A DNA stretch of 64,000 nucleotides from CALFML01 sp044222245 (lineage in GTDB: Bacteria > Myxococcota_A > Polyangia > Palsa-1104 > JAEUJZ01), in NCBI GenBank assembly GCA_044222245.1, contig JBGANQ010000025.1:1-64000 (forward strand), written 5' to 3'. Made by a program: the position numbers and the translations under genes. How positions within the stretch are numbered: position 1 is the stretch's first letter; every line of letters starts with the position of its first letter. Of this stretch, positions 9,151 to 17,459 are shown one piece after another. The notes under the pieces are model-generated. The model was given only the letters and a program-made list of their open reading frames with translations. It was not told where the DNA came from and made no database searches.

Positions 9151-9900
9151 ATGAAGCTGCTGCTAGTCGAAGATGAAGAGAAGATGGCGCGCCTGCTCGG
9201 GCGCGGGCTCGGCGAAGAGGGCCACCAGGTCGATGTCTGCCGCTGCGTGACCGAGGCCCTGGAGCAGGCGCTGCTCATCTCGTACGACGCCATCATCCTC
9301 GACTGGATGCTGCCCGACGGCGATGGCGTTGGCCTGCTGCGGCAGTGGCGGGCGCGCGGCCTGCGCACCCCGGTGCTGATGCTCACCGCCCGCGGCACCA
9401 CCGGCGAGAAGGTGATCGGCCTGCGCGCCGGGGCCGACGACTACCTGGTCAAGCCGTTCGACTTTGACGAGCTGCTGGCCCGCCTGGAGGCGCTGCACCG
9501 CCGCGGCGGCGAGCACGAGTCGGCGACCCAGCTCGGCTCGCTGACCGTGGACAGCCGGCGTCGGGTGCTGCGGCGGGGATCGGCAGAGCAGCCGCTCACC
9601 GCGCGCGAGTTTGCCCTGCTCCACGAGCTGTGCGGCCACCGCGATGAGGTGCTGACGCGCTCGCGGCTGCTTGGCACCGTGTGGGGCAGCGACTTCGACG
9701 GCGCCCCCAACATCGTCGACGTCTACGTCGGCTACCTGCGCAGCAAGATCGAGCAGCTCGGCGCCCGCGAGGTGCAGCTGCGCACCGTGCGCGGCGTCGG
9801 CTTCCGCCTGGTCGTCGGTCCGAGCGCAGCGGTGCTACCGGCGGTGGCGCTACCCGACGGCGCGGCGGGCGAGCGGGCGCGGCGGCGAGGTGAGCCGTGA
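9151..9900 (+). CDS. OmpR-family response regulator (metal-efflux regulator)
   Basis: A 249-residue response regulator. The receiver domain (residues 1-118) has the acidic pair in VEDEE, the phospho-acceptor Asp in IILDWMLPDGDG, the Thr in LMLTARG and the Lys in YLVKPFDFDEL. A winged-helix DNA-binding domain follows (LTAREFALLHEL to RGVGFRLV). A purine-rich ribosome site (GGGGAGGCC) precedes the ATG. Its stop overlaps the start of the histidine kinase by 4 bp. Location before a tripartite RND pump suggests it activates that pump in response to metal, as CusR/CzcR do; a palindrome at 11414 is a possible target. The tail after residue 225 is Ala/Arg-rich. Confidence 0.92.
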   Translation: MKLLLVEDEEKMARLLGRGLGEEGHQVDVCRCVTEALEQALLISYDAIILDWMLPDGDGVGLLRQWRARGLRTPVLMLTARGTTGEKVIGLRAGADDYLVKPFDFDELLARLEALHRRGGEHESATQLGSLTVDSRRRVLRRGSAEQPLTAREFALLHELCGHRDEVLTRSRLLGTVWGSDFDGAPNIVDVYVGYLRSKIEQLGAREVQLRTVRGVGFRLVVGPSAAVLPAVALPDGAAGERARRRGEP

Positions 9901-11330
9901 AGCTGGCGGTGAAGCTGTGGCTCCTTGGGGCGCTGCTGCCGGCGCTCGGCACGGTAAGCGCGCTGCTGGTGGCCGGCGGCTGGTTCCGCAGCCACCAGGA
10001 GGCGGCGCTCGACCGCGCCCTGCTCGCCCAGGCCGCGGTCGAGAGCGTCAGCCTGTTTGACGGACCCGGCGGGCGGGTCCACCTGCACATGTCGACCTCG
10101 CCGCTGGTCGACAGCGTCCGGCCGTTTGCCCCCTGGGGCGATCTGTTCGGGCCGGACGGCGCCCTGGTGGTGAGCTACCCGCCGCGGCCGCCGGGGCCCC
10201 GGCTCGCCGACCGCAGCGCCGGCGAGCGCCTGTTGCCCGGTCCTCCCGGCGGGGCGCCGCGGCTGACCACCCACCTCGAGCCCGACGGCCAGCGCCGGCG
10301 CGACCTGACAGTGACGGTGGCAGCGCCGGCGGGCGGCCTGTATACGCTGCGGCTGTGCGCCTCGCTGTCGCAGCTGGACGCCTCGGCGCGCGCGTTCTAT
10401 CGGGTGACGCTGAGCCTGGGGCTTTTGTTTGCGCTTTTTCTCATCGTGCTGCAGACGCTGCAGGCGCGGCGGCTGCGGGCGCGGCTGCAGCGCCTCGGCG
10501 AGCACATGGCGGCCCTGCGCGAGGGCGACTTTGACCGCGCGCTGCCCCCCGACGCCGCCCGCGACGAGCTCGCCGAGCTGCACGACATCATCGCCGAGGC
10601 GACGGCCAAGCTGCGTGCGGCGCGCGCCGGCGAGAAGCGCCTCATCGCCGATGCCGCGCACGAGCTGCGCACCCCGCTCACCCTGATGCGCACCAGCATC
10701 GATCTGGCCCTGCGCCGCGAGCGCCCGCCCGCCGAGCTGCGCGAGGCGCTGGCCGAGACCCGCCGTGAGGTCGATCGCCTGACCTCGCTGTGTCAGAGCC
10801 TGCTCGACCTCAACGCGGTGGGGCAGGGGGCCTGGGACCGCACGCTCACCGACCTGCCGGCGCTCGTCGCCGAGGCGGTCCTGGCGGCTCGCGCCGAGGC
10901 GGAGGCCCGCGGCCTGCTCATCCAGCTCAGCGCCCCGACGGAGGCCGCGGCCCCGGCCCTTTTGCACGAGAGCGCGGTGCGCCAGGCGATCGACAACCTC
11001 CTGTCCAACGCCCTCAAGTTCGCCCCCCGCGGCAGCACCGTCGAGGTGCGCGTCGACTCGACCAGCGCCGCCGGCCGCCCGCGCGGCTTCCGCGTCAGCG
11101 TCCAGGATCGCGGTCCCGGCGTGCCCGCCAGCCACCGCGAGACCATCTTCGCTCCCTTCCGCCAGCTGCCGCCGGCCCGGGCGGCCAGCCCGCCGGCGGC
11201 GCCCACCGCGGGGCACGGCCTGGGCCTGACCATCGCCCGCGAGATTGCCCAGCGCCACGGGGGCCGGCTGTCTCTGGACGACGCGGTGACCACCGGGGCC
11301 CGCTTCGTGCTGGAGCTTCCCGTCGAGTAG
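9897..11330 (+). CDS. sensor histidine kinase (metal-sensing type, HAMP)
   Basis: A 477-residue membrane histidine kinase and partner of the overlapping response regulator. It has an N-terminal membrane segment (about residues 5-27), a periplasmic sensor region of about 130 residues, a second membrane segment (about 170-190) and a HAMP-like linker. HisKA follows with the phospho-His in ADAAHELRTPLT, then a HATPase_c domain with the N box (IDNLLSNALKFAP), G1 box (VQDRGPGV) and G2 box (GHGLGLTIA). The organisation matches CusS/CzcS-type sensors. No classical His/Cys-rich metal motif is evident in the sensor region, so the inducing metal cannot be named. Confidence 0.92.
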   Translation: MKLAVKLWLLGALLPALGTVSALLVAGGWFRSHQEAALDRALLAQAAVESVSLFDGPGGRVHLHMSTSPLVDSVRPFAPWGDLFGPDGALVVSYPPRPPGPRLADRSAGERLLPGPPGGAPRLTTHLEPDGQRRRDLTVTVAAPAGGLYTLRLCASLSQLDASARAFYRVTLSLGLLFALFLIVLQTLQARRLRARLQRLGEHMAALREGDFDRALPPDAARDELAELHDIIAEATAKLRAARAGEKRLIADAAHELRTPLTLMRTSIDLALRRERPPAELREALAETRREVDRLTSLCQSLLDLNAVGQGAWDRTLTDLPALVAEAVLAARAEAEARGLLIQLSAPTEAAAPALLHESAVRQAIDNLLSNALKFAPRGSTVEVRVDSTSAAGRPRGFRVSVQDRGPGVPASHRETIFAPFRQLPPARAASPPAAPTAGHGLGLTIAREIAQRHGGRLSLDDAVTTGARFVLELPVE

Positions 11331-11413
11331 CGCCGCGGGCCGGCCGCCCAAGAAGCGGGGAGCGGCTGGCGCCTCCTGGTGCGGCCGGTCCTGCCGCCGG
11401 CGCGCCCGGCAGT

Positions 11414-11429
11414 CTAAGAGCTTTCTTAG
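11414..11429. promoter_or_regulatory. inverted repeat upstream of the RND efflux operon
   Basis: CTAAGA-4 nt-TCTTAG is a perfect 6-bp inverted repeat in the short gap between the histidine kinase and the efflux operon, and it is A/T-rich against a GC-rich background. Its place, 46 bp before the preferred ATG at 11475, fits a binding site for the adjacent OmpR-type regulator. Only symmetry and position support this. Confidence 0.4.
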
Positions 11430-11474
11430 GCTGGGCTCATGCGCGAGTCGCTGCCAGCTGCTAGCCCTTCTTGC

Positions 11475-12779
11475 ATGCGATACCAACACTTGCGCCGGGG
11501 CACCGGGCTGCTGCTGCTGGCGAGCGCCGCTTTCCTGGCGGCCGCGCCGCCGTGCCGCGCCGCCGAGCTGGCGCTGAGCTTTGACGAGGCGCTCGCCCTT
11601 GCCGAGCGCGCGCCGCTGGTCGCCGCGGCGCAGCGCAGCGCTCACACCAAGCGTCAGCTGGACGCCCAGATCTCCCGGCTGCCCTACAACCCCCAGCTCG
11701 GGGTCCAGCTCGGCTACCGGCGCGAGCTCGTCGAGGCGGGCGTGGACGCGGTGGTCAGCCTGGCGCAGGGCTTCAACCTCGCGGGGTACGGGGCGGCGCG
11801 GCGGCGCAGCGCCCGCGTCGAAGAGGCGACGCTCGATGCCGAGGCGCTGGCGGCGCGACTGCGGCAGCGGCTGATGAGCGCCCGCAGCTGGACCGCGCTG
11901 TGGGGGGCCACGGCGGCGCGGCGCGAGGCTGAGATCGAGGTCGGTCTGATGGGCGAGTTCCTCACCCGGATCGAGCACGGCGCGCAGGCCGGGGCCCTCA
12001 TCCAGGTCGACGTGACCGAGGCCCGCGCCTACCTTGCCGAGGCCCGCCTGCAGGCCCTGACGATCGAGGGCGAGGTGGTCGACCTCGGCCTGGAGCTGGC
12101 GCGCAGCATCGGCCGCGCCACCGACGCGCCGCTGCAGCCCGCCGGCCCGCTGCCCGAGCCGGCGCTGCCCGAGTCGTCTAAGGTAGTGCGCGACCAGCTG
12201 CTGGCCCTGGCCGGCGAGCTGCCCGAGCCGCGCGCCCGCCGCCTGCTCAGCGAAGGGGAGCGCCTGCGCGCCGTCGAGACCCGGGCCCAGCGCGGGACGC
12301 AGCTCGCGCTCGGGGCGCAGTGGGTGCACGAGCCGTCGGCTCCGAGCACCATCCTGGGCACCTTGTCGCTGCAGCTGCCGGTCTTCGATCACGGCGAGCG
12401 CGAGCGCGCCGACCTGCTGGCCAGCGCCGAGCGCCTGCGCGGAGCGGCCGCCGACGCCCTGCTCACCGCCAAGACCGAGCTCGTCGCCGCCCTGCACGAG
12501 CTGGAGCACAGCCGCGAGATCTGGGAGCACCTGACCACCAGCATGCTGCCCGCCAGCGAGACCAACCTGCGGCTGCGCGAGCGCCTGCTGCAGGCCGGCG
12601 AAGGCACCGTGCTGGAGGTCCTGCTCGCCCGGCGCAGCCTGGCGGCGATCCGCGGTCGCACCGCGCGCGCCCAGGCCGGCCACAGCTTCGCCCGCTACAA
12701 GCTCTGGCTGTACCTGCAGCAGCTGGGGATTACCGACGCCACGGCAGCGGGCAACAAGAGCCCGTCGGAGGGACCCTGA
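11475..12779 (+). CDS. TolC/CzcC-type outer-membrane efflux protein
   Basis: A 434-residue outer-membrane channel of the OEP family and first gene of the tripartite pump. The start at 11475 (MRYQHLRRG) gives a clean signal peptide (LLLLASAAFLAAAPPCRA); an in-frame ATG at 11439 adds 12 residues that weaken it. The mature part shows two similar alpha-helical coiled-coil halves with OEP features (SFDEALALAERAPLVAAAQ near the N-terminus, and ETNLRLRERLLQAGEGTVLEVLLARRSL in the second half). The stop and the next start overlap by one base (TGATG), so expression with the adaptor is coupled. Confidence 0.88.
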   Translation: MRYQHLRRGTGLLLLASAAFLAAAPPCRAAELALSFDEALALAERAPLVAAAQRSAHTKRQLDAQISRLPYNPQLGVQLGYRRELVEAGVDAVVSLAQGFNLAGYGAARRRSARVEEATLDAEALAARLRQRLMSARSWTALWGATAARREAEIEVGLMGEFLTRIEHGAQAGALIQVDVTEARAYLAEARLQALTIEGEVVDLGLELARSIGRATDAPLQPAGPLPEPALPESSKVVRDQLLALAGELPEPRARRLLSEGERLRAVETRAQRGTQLALGAQWVHEPSAPSTILGTLSLQLPVFDHGERERADLLASAERLRGAAADALLTAKTELVAALHELEHSREIWEHLTTSMLPASETNLRLRERLLQAGEGTVLEVLLARRSLAAIRGRTARAQAGHSFARYKLWLYLQQLGITDATAAGNKSPSEGP

Positions 12780-14077
12780 TGAACGCGAACCGCCTGACCC
12801 CGGCCCGGCCGTCTGCCCCGTCCCGCGCGCGCGGCGCTACCCCGGCGCTGCTCGCTGCGGCCAGCGCGGCGCTGGTACTGGCCTGCCACAAGCCGCCGCC
12901 CGCCGCGCCTTTGCCGCCGCCCCCGGGCCAGACCAGCGCGCCGGCTCCCTGGGTCAAGGTCCGGCCGGGTCTGGGCATCCCGCTGTATGAGGCCCCGGCC
13001 CAGGTCCTGTCGGCTCCCGGCTCGGTGGCCGAGATCATGGCGCCGCTGCGCGCGCAGGTGCTGGCGATTCAGGTCCGTCCGGGCCAGCGGGTCGCCGCCC
13101 TGGCGCCGCTGCTGACCGTCCTTATGCCCGAGGTCGTGCGCGCCGCCTTTGCCTACCAGGGCGCCGGCCTGCGCCTGCTGGCGTATGGCCAGCGCCGCGA
13201 GCAGCTGCTGCAGCTCAAGAGCGAGGGCCTGATGCGGCTCGCCGAGCTGGCCGAGACCGAGGCCCGCATCGCCGAGGCGCGGGCGACCCAGCTCGAGGCG
13301 CAGGCGCTGCTGCACGTCGCCGGTATCGCCCCCACCGAGGCGGCGGCGCTCGGCAGCCGCGAGGGCCGGGTGGTGCTGCGCAGCCCGATCGCCGGGGTTG
13401 TTACCAGCGTCAGCGCGGCGCTTGGCCAGGTGGCCGACGGCGGCGGACCGCTGGTGCGGGTGGCGGGCAGCAGCGAGCCGCGCATCGAGGCCCGCCTGCC
13501 GCCGACGCTCCCCGACCGGGTGAGCTTTGAGCTCGTGCTGCCCGGTGGCAGCCGGCGGCCGCTGCGGCTCATCGAGCGCGCGCCGCTCGTCGATAGCCGT
13601 GATGGCACGGCGCTCGCGTGGCTGGTGCCTGTCGGCCCCCTGGGCTCTGCGGGTGACCCGGGCAGCCCGGCCGCGGCGGCCGCAAGGCCCACGGGAGCAA
13701 GCGCTGCGCTCCCAGCAGCCGGAACCCCTGGGGCGGCCGCGGCGGCGCCGGGGGCGGAGGAGGCGACTGCAGCCGTCGCGGCGGAGCTGCCGGCCGGACT
13801 CACCGCCAAGCTGCAGGTATCGCTGCCCGAGCGAGCTGCCGGGGGTCCCGCAACGGGGGGGGTGCTGGTGCCAGCGCGGGCGCTGCTCCTGCGCGAGGGC
13901 CGGCCCTACGTGATAAGGCGGCGTGAGCCGGAGCCGCAGCAGGTAGAGGTGCGCGTGCTCCTGGTCACCGGCGCCGACGCCCTGGTGAGCCCCGTGGGCG
14001 CGTCCGCGCTGCAGCCGGGCGACGAGATCGCCGCCGATGCTGGACCCTATAGCGCCGGCGAAGCAGGTGAGCCATGA
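12779..14077 (+). CDS. RND efflux periplasmic adaptor lipoprotein
   Basis: A 432-residue adaptor linking the RND pump at 14074 to the channel at 11475. The N-terminus has a lipobox-like LVLACHK after a hydrophobic stretch, so it is probably lipid-anchored. A lipoyl half (MAPLRAQVLAIQVRPGQRV), a helical hairpin (LKSEGLMRLAELAETEARIAEARA) and the second lipoyl half (SPIAGVVTSVSAALGQ) follow, then the beta-barrel and membrane-proximal domains (LVPARALLLREGRPYV). A low-complexity Ala/Pro/Gly insert of about 45 residues (around 13650-13780) interrupts the beta-barrel region, which is odd for the family. Gene start overlaps the previous stop, and its stop overlaps the RND start by 4 bp. Confidence 0.88.
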   Translation: MNANRLTPARPSAPSRARGATPALLAAASAALVLACHKPPPAAPLPPPPGQTSAPAPWVKVRPGLGIPLYEAPAQVLSAPGSVAEIMAPLRAQVLAIQVRPGQRVAALAPLLTVLMPEVVRAAFAYQGAGLRLLAYGQRREQLLQLKSEGLMRLAELAETEARIAEARATQLEAQALLHVAGIAPTEAAALGSREGRVVLRSPIAGVVTSVSAALGQVADGGGPLVRVAGSSEPRIEARLPPTLPDRVSFELVLPGGSRRPLRLIERAPLVDSRDGTALAWLVPVGPLGSAGDPGSPAAAAARPTGASAALPAAGTPGAAAAAPGAEEATAAVAAELPAGLTAKLQVSLPERAAGGPATGGVLVPARALLLREGRPYVIRRREPEPQQVEVRVLLVTGADALVSPVGASALQPGDEIAADAGPYSAGEAGEP

Positions 14078-17000
14078 GCCCCGGCGGCGCGGTGAACAGC
14101 GAGCGCGAGGCGGGCGCCGCCGCCGGGTCGCAGGACGCGGCCAAAGCGGCGGCGGAAGCAGGCAGCGGGCACCAAGAGGCTGCCTACGGTCTGGTCGCGC
14201 GGCTGACCGGCTGGTCGATCGAGCGCCGCGGCTGGGTGGCCGCTCTGCTCGTCCTTTCGATCGGGGCGGGCGCGGTGGTGGCGTCGCAGCTCAAGTTCGA
14301 CGCGCTGCCCGACATCACCAACAACCAGGTCCTGGTGCTGACCCGCAGCCCCGGGCTGTCGCCCGAAGAGGTCGAGCGCCTGGTGACCCGCCCGATCGAG
14401 GTCGCCCTCGGCGGCTGCCCCGGGCTCATCGAGCAGCGCAGCATCTCGCGCTTTGGCATCTCCTCGGTGACGGCGATCTTCGATGAGGACGTGCCGCCGA
14501 TGCTGGCGCGGCAGGTGGCGCAGGAGCGCCTCATCGGCCTGGGCCTGCCAAGCGGCGTCGAGGCCCCCGCCCTCGGCCCGCTCACCGGGGGCCTGGGCGA
14601 GATCTTCCACGTCGCCCTCACCTCGGCGCGGCGCACCCCGCGGGAGCTCTTGGAGCTGGCGCAGTACAAGGTCGCGCCGCTTTTGCGCACGGTGCGCGGC
14701 GTCGTCGAGGTGAACACCTGGGGCGGGCAGGAGCGGGTGCTGGAGGTGCGCGTCGACCCGCTGCGGCTGGCGGCGCGCGGCCTGACCCTGGGCGAGGTGG
14801 CGCGGGCGCTGCAGGACAGCATGGGCGCGGTGGCGGGGACGGCGCTGCCGGCGGGCTCTGGGCAGGCCCTGCTGCGCGGTCTGTGGCGACCGCTGAGCGA
14901 GAGCGAGCTGGGCGGCGTGCTCGTCGGGCGCGAGACGCTCGCCATGGCCCCGCTGCCCGACCCGGCGTCGCGGCGCGAGGTCGTGCGGCCGGTGCGCGCC
15001 GCCGACGTCGCCCAGGTCCACGAAGGTGCGGTGCCGCGCCTCGGGGCGGCCAGTCGCAACGGCCAGGGCGAGACGGTGTACCTGATGGCGCAGATGCTGC
15101 GCGGCGACAACGCGCTGCAGGTGATGGAGGGCCTGCAGGGGCGCATGCCGGCGGTGCGCGCGCTGCTGCCGCCGGACGTGAAGGTTGAGCTCGTCTATGA
15201 CCGCAGCGTGCTCGTCTACGGGACGCTGCGCACCGTCGGTCGCAACCTGCTGGAGGGCGGGCTGCTGGTGGCGGTGGTGCTGCTGCTGCTGCTGGGCAGC
15301 TGGCGGGCGGGGCTTTTGGTGGCGACGGCGATCCCGCTGTCGATGCTGGGGGCGGCGGTGGGCATGGTGCTCCTGGGGGTGCCGGGCAACCTGATGAGCC
15401 TGGGCGCGCTCGACTTCGGGCTGCTCGTCGATGGCTCGGTGGTCATGGTCGAGCACCTGTTTCACCGCCTGCGGCCCTGGGAGGTGACGGACGCCGGCGC
15501 GGCGGGGTGGCGGACGGCGATGCAGCGGGCGGCGCAGGAGGTCGCGCGGCCGGTGCTGTTCTCGGTGCTGATCATCCTGCTCGTGTACGTGCCGGTGCTG
15601 AGCCTGGGCGGCGTCGAGGGCAAGATGTTCCGGCCGATGGCGCTGACGGTGGTGCTGGCGCTTGTGACCTCGCTCGTGCTGGCGCTGACGGTGATGCCGG
15701 CGGCGGCGAGCCTGCTTCTGCGGCCGGCCGACGTGGCGGCGGTGCAGCAGCGGGCGCCGCTCTTGTTTCGGGTGGCGGCGAGGCTTTACGCGCCGCTCTT
15801 GCGCGAGGCGACGGCGCGGCCGCTGCTGGTGGCTGGACTTTCGGTGGCGCTGCTCGGGCTCGGCGGGGTGTTGTTCGCGCGGGCGGGCAGCGAGTTTGTC
15901 CCCCAGCTCGACGAAGGGGATCTGGTGATCCAGACTACCCGGGCCCCCGACATCGCGCTGACGGCGGCGGTGCGCGAGGCGGGCCGCATGGAGGCGGCGC
16001 TGCTCGCCGGGGTGCCCGAGGTCGCCCAGGTGGTCTCGCGGGTGGGCAGCCCGGCGGTGGCGACTGACATCATGGGGCTTGAGCAGGCCGACGTCTTTTT
16101 GGCCATGCGCCCCCGCAACAAGTGGCGTCCCGGGCTGTCGCGCGAGGCCCTCATCGCCCAGATGGAGCAGGTGCTGCGCGAGCACGCCCCGGGCGCCGAG
16201 CCGTCGTTTACGCAGCCGATCCAGATGCGCTTCAACGAGATCCTCGCCGGCGCCGTCAGCGATGTCGTGGTCAGCATCTACGGCGACGATCTGGGCGAGC
16301 TGCGCCGGCTGGCCGAGCAGCTCGGGGCGGTGTGCCGGCGCGAGCCGGGCGTCAAAGACCTGAAGATCCTCGCCCCGCCCGACCTGACGCTGCTCGACGT
16401 GCGACCGCGGCCCCTGGAGGCGGCTCAGGCCGGCCTGTCGGTGCGCGAGGTCCTCGACGCCGTCCAGGCGCTGCGCACCGGCCTCCCGGTCGGGGTGACC
16501 TTCGACGGACCGGTGCGGGTGCCGGTGATCCTGCGGCTCGGGCTGCAGCTGCCCAGCGCCTTCACCCTCGCCGACCAGCAGCTGCCCACGCCCGGCGGCG
16601 GGGTGGTGACCCTGGGCCGGGTCGCCGAGGTGCGGTCACACCTGGCGCCGAGCCTCATCCAGCGCCACAACGGCGAGCGCCGGCTGCTGCTCGGCTTCAA
16701 CGTGCGCGAGGCCGACCTCGGCACCGCCGTCGCCGGGGCGCAGCGGCGCATCGCCAGCGAGGTCAAGCTGCCGCCCGGCTATCGCCTGGAGTGGGGCGGG
16801 CAGTACGAGACGCTGGAAGATGCCCAAAAGAGGCTCCGGGTGCTCATCCCGGTGATGCTGCTGCTCATCGTTCTGCTCCTGTGGTTCCTGTTTCAGCGGC
16901 TGCGCCCGGCAGTGATCCTGTTCTCGCACGTCCCGTTTGCCTGCACCGGCGGCATGATCGCGCTGTGGCTGCGCGGCATGCCGATGTCGATCTCGGCGGC

Positions 17001-17337
17001 GATCGGCTTTATCGCCCTGTCGGGGATCGCGGTCTTGAACGGGGTGGTGCTGATGGCGACGCTGCGCCAGCTGGAGGTCGCCGGGCTCAGCGCGGCCGCG
17101 GCGGCGAACAAGGCGGCGCAGACGCGGCTGCGGCCGGTGCTGATGACCGCTCTGGTGGCGGCGCTCGGCTTTGTGCCGATGATGCTGGCGCACGGCGTCG
17201 GTGCCGAGGTGCAGCGACCGCTGGCCACGGTGGTGGTGGGCGGTCTGGGCACCTCGACGCTGCTCACCCTGGTCATCCTGCCGAGCCTGTACCCGTTCCT
17301 GGCCGGCCTTGGTTGCGCGCGGCCAAAGACTGCCTAG
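14074..17337 (+). CDS. czcA: heavy-metal efflux RND pump, CzcA family
   Basis: A 1087-residue inner-membrane proton/metal antiporter of the HME-RND class. It is close to the usual 1040-1070 residues plus a 45-residue Ala-rich N-terminal extension. The two-fold repeated architecture of 12 membrane helices with large periplasmic loops is visible. In helix 4 the charged set that marks CzcA-type divalent-cation pumps is intact: LDFGLLVDGSVVMVE, with Asp446, Asp452 and Glu459 approximately. CusA-type copper pumps lack this DFG-D-E pattern, so Zn, Co, Cd or Ni is more likely than Cu/Ag. This is an inference from the motif. It is the last gene of the two-component/efflux cluster. Confidence 0.93.
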   Translation: MSPGGAVNSEREAGAAAGSQDAAKAAAEAGSGHQEAAYGLVARLTGWSIERRGWVAALLVLSIGAGAVVASQLKFDALPDITNNQVLVLTRSPGLSPEEVERLVTRPIEVALGGCPGLIEQRSISRFGISSVTAIFDEDVPPMLARQVAQERLIGLGLPSGVEAPALGPLTGGLGEIFHVALTSARRTPRELLELAQYKVAPLLRTVRGVVEVNTWGGQERVLEVRVDPLRLAARGLTLGEVARALQDSMGAVAGTALPAGSGQALLRGLWRPLSESELGGVLVGRETLAMAPLPDPASRREVVRPVRAADVAQVHEGAVPRLGAASRNGQGETVYLMAQMLRGDNALQVMEGLQGRMPAVRALLPPDVKVELVYDRSVLVYGTLRTVGRNLLEGGLLVAVVLLLLLGSWRAGLLVATAIPLSMLGAAVGMVLLGVPGNLMSLGALDFGLLVDGSVVMVEHLFHRLRPWEVTDAGAAGWRTAMQRAAQEVARPVLFSVLIILLVYVPVLSLGGVEGKMFRPMALTVVLALVTSLVLALTVMPAAASLLLRPADVAAVQQRAPLLFRVAARLYAPLLREATARPLLVAGLSVALLGLGGVLFARAGSEFVPQLDEGDLVIQTTRAPDIALTAAVREAGRMEAALLAGVPEVAQVVSRVGSPAVATDIMGLEQADVFLAMRPRNKWRPGLSREALIAQMEQVLREHAPGAEPSFTQPIQMRFNEILAGAVSDVVVSIYGDDLGELRRLAEQLGAVCRREPGVKDLKILAPPDLTLLDVRPRPLEAAQAGLSVREVLDAVQALRTGLPVGVTFDGPVRVPVILRLGLQLPSAFTLADQQLPTPGGGVVTLGRVAEVRSHLAPSLIQRHNGERRLLLGFNVREADLGTAVAGAQRRIASEVKLPPGYRLEWGGQYETLEDAQKRLRVLIPVMLLLIVLLLWFLFQRLRPAVILFSHVPFACTGGMIALWLRGMPMSISAAIGFIALSGIAVLNGVVLMATLRQLEVAGLSAAAAANKAAQTRLRPVLMTALVAALGFVPMMLAHGVGAEVQRPLATVVVGGLGTSTLLTLVILPSLYPFLAGLGCARPKTA

Positions 17338-17352
17338 CTTAGACCTTGGCTG

Positions 17353-17369
17353 CCGGCCGCTGCGGCCGG
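17353..17369 (+). terminator. GC-rich hairpin after the efflux operon
   Basis: CCGGCCG-3 nt-CGGCCGG forms a perfect 7-bp stem just 16 bp after the RND pump stop codon. There is no T-run downstream, so it may act as a Rho-assisted or mRNA-stabilising hairpin rather than as a classical intrinsic terminator. Confidence 0.4.
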
Positions 17370-17459
17370 TGGTGACAAACCCTCAGCGCGCGGTCGGCCC
17401 GCGCCGGTGCGCAATTCCGTGACCGGCGTCGGCAGGATCGTGCATCATGCGCGCCCACG

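Noticed and set aside
9732..12683. A 983-codon minus-strand open frame across the histidine kinase and outer-membrane protein genes
   Set aside because: Low-complexity Ala/Arg/Gln composition without motifs; both plus-strand genes have complete conserved motifs and coupled overlaps.
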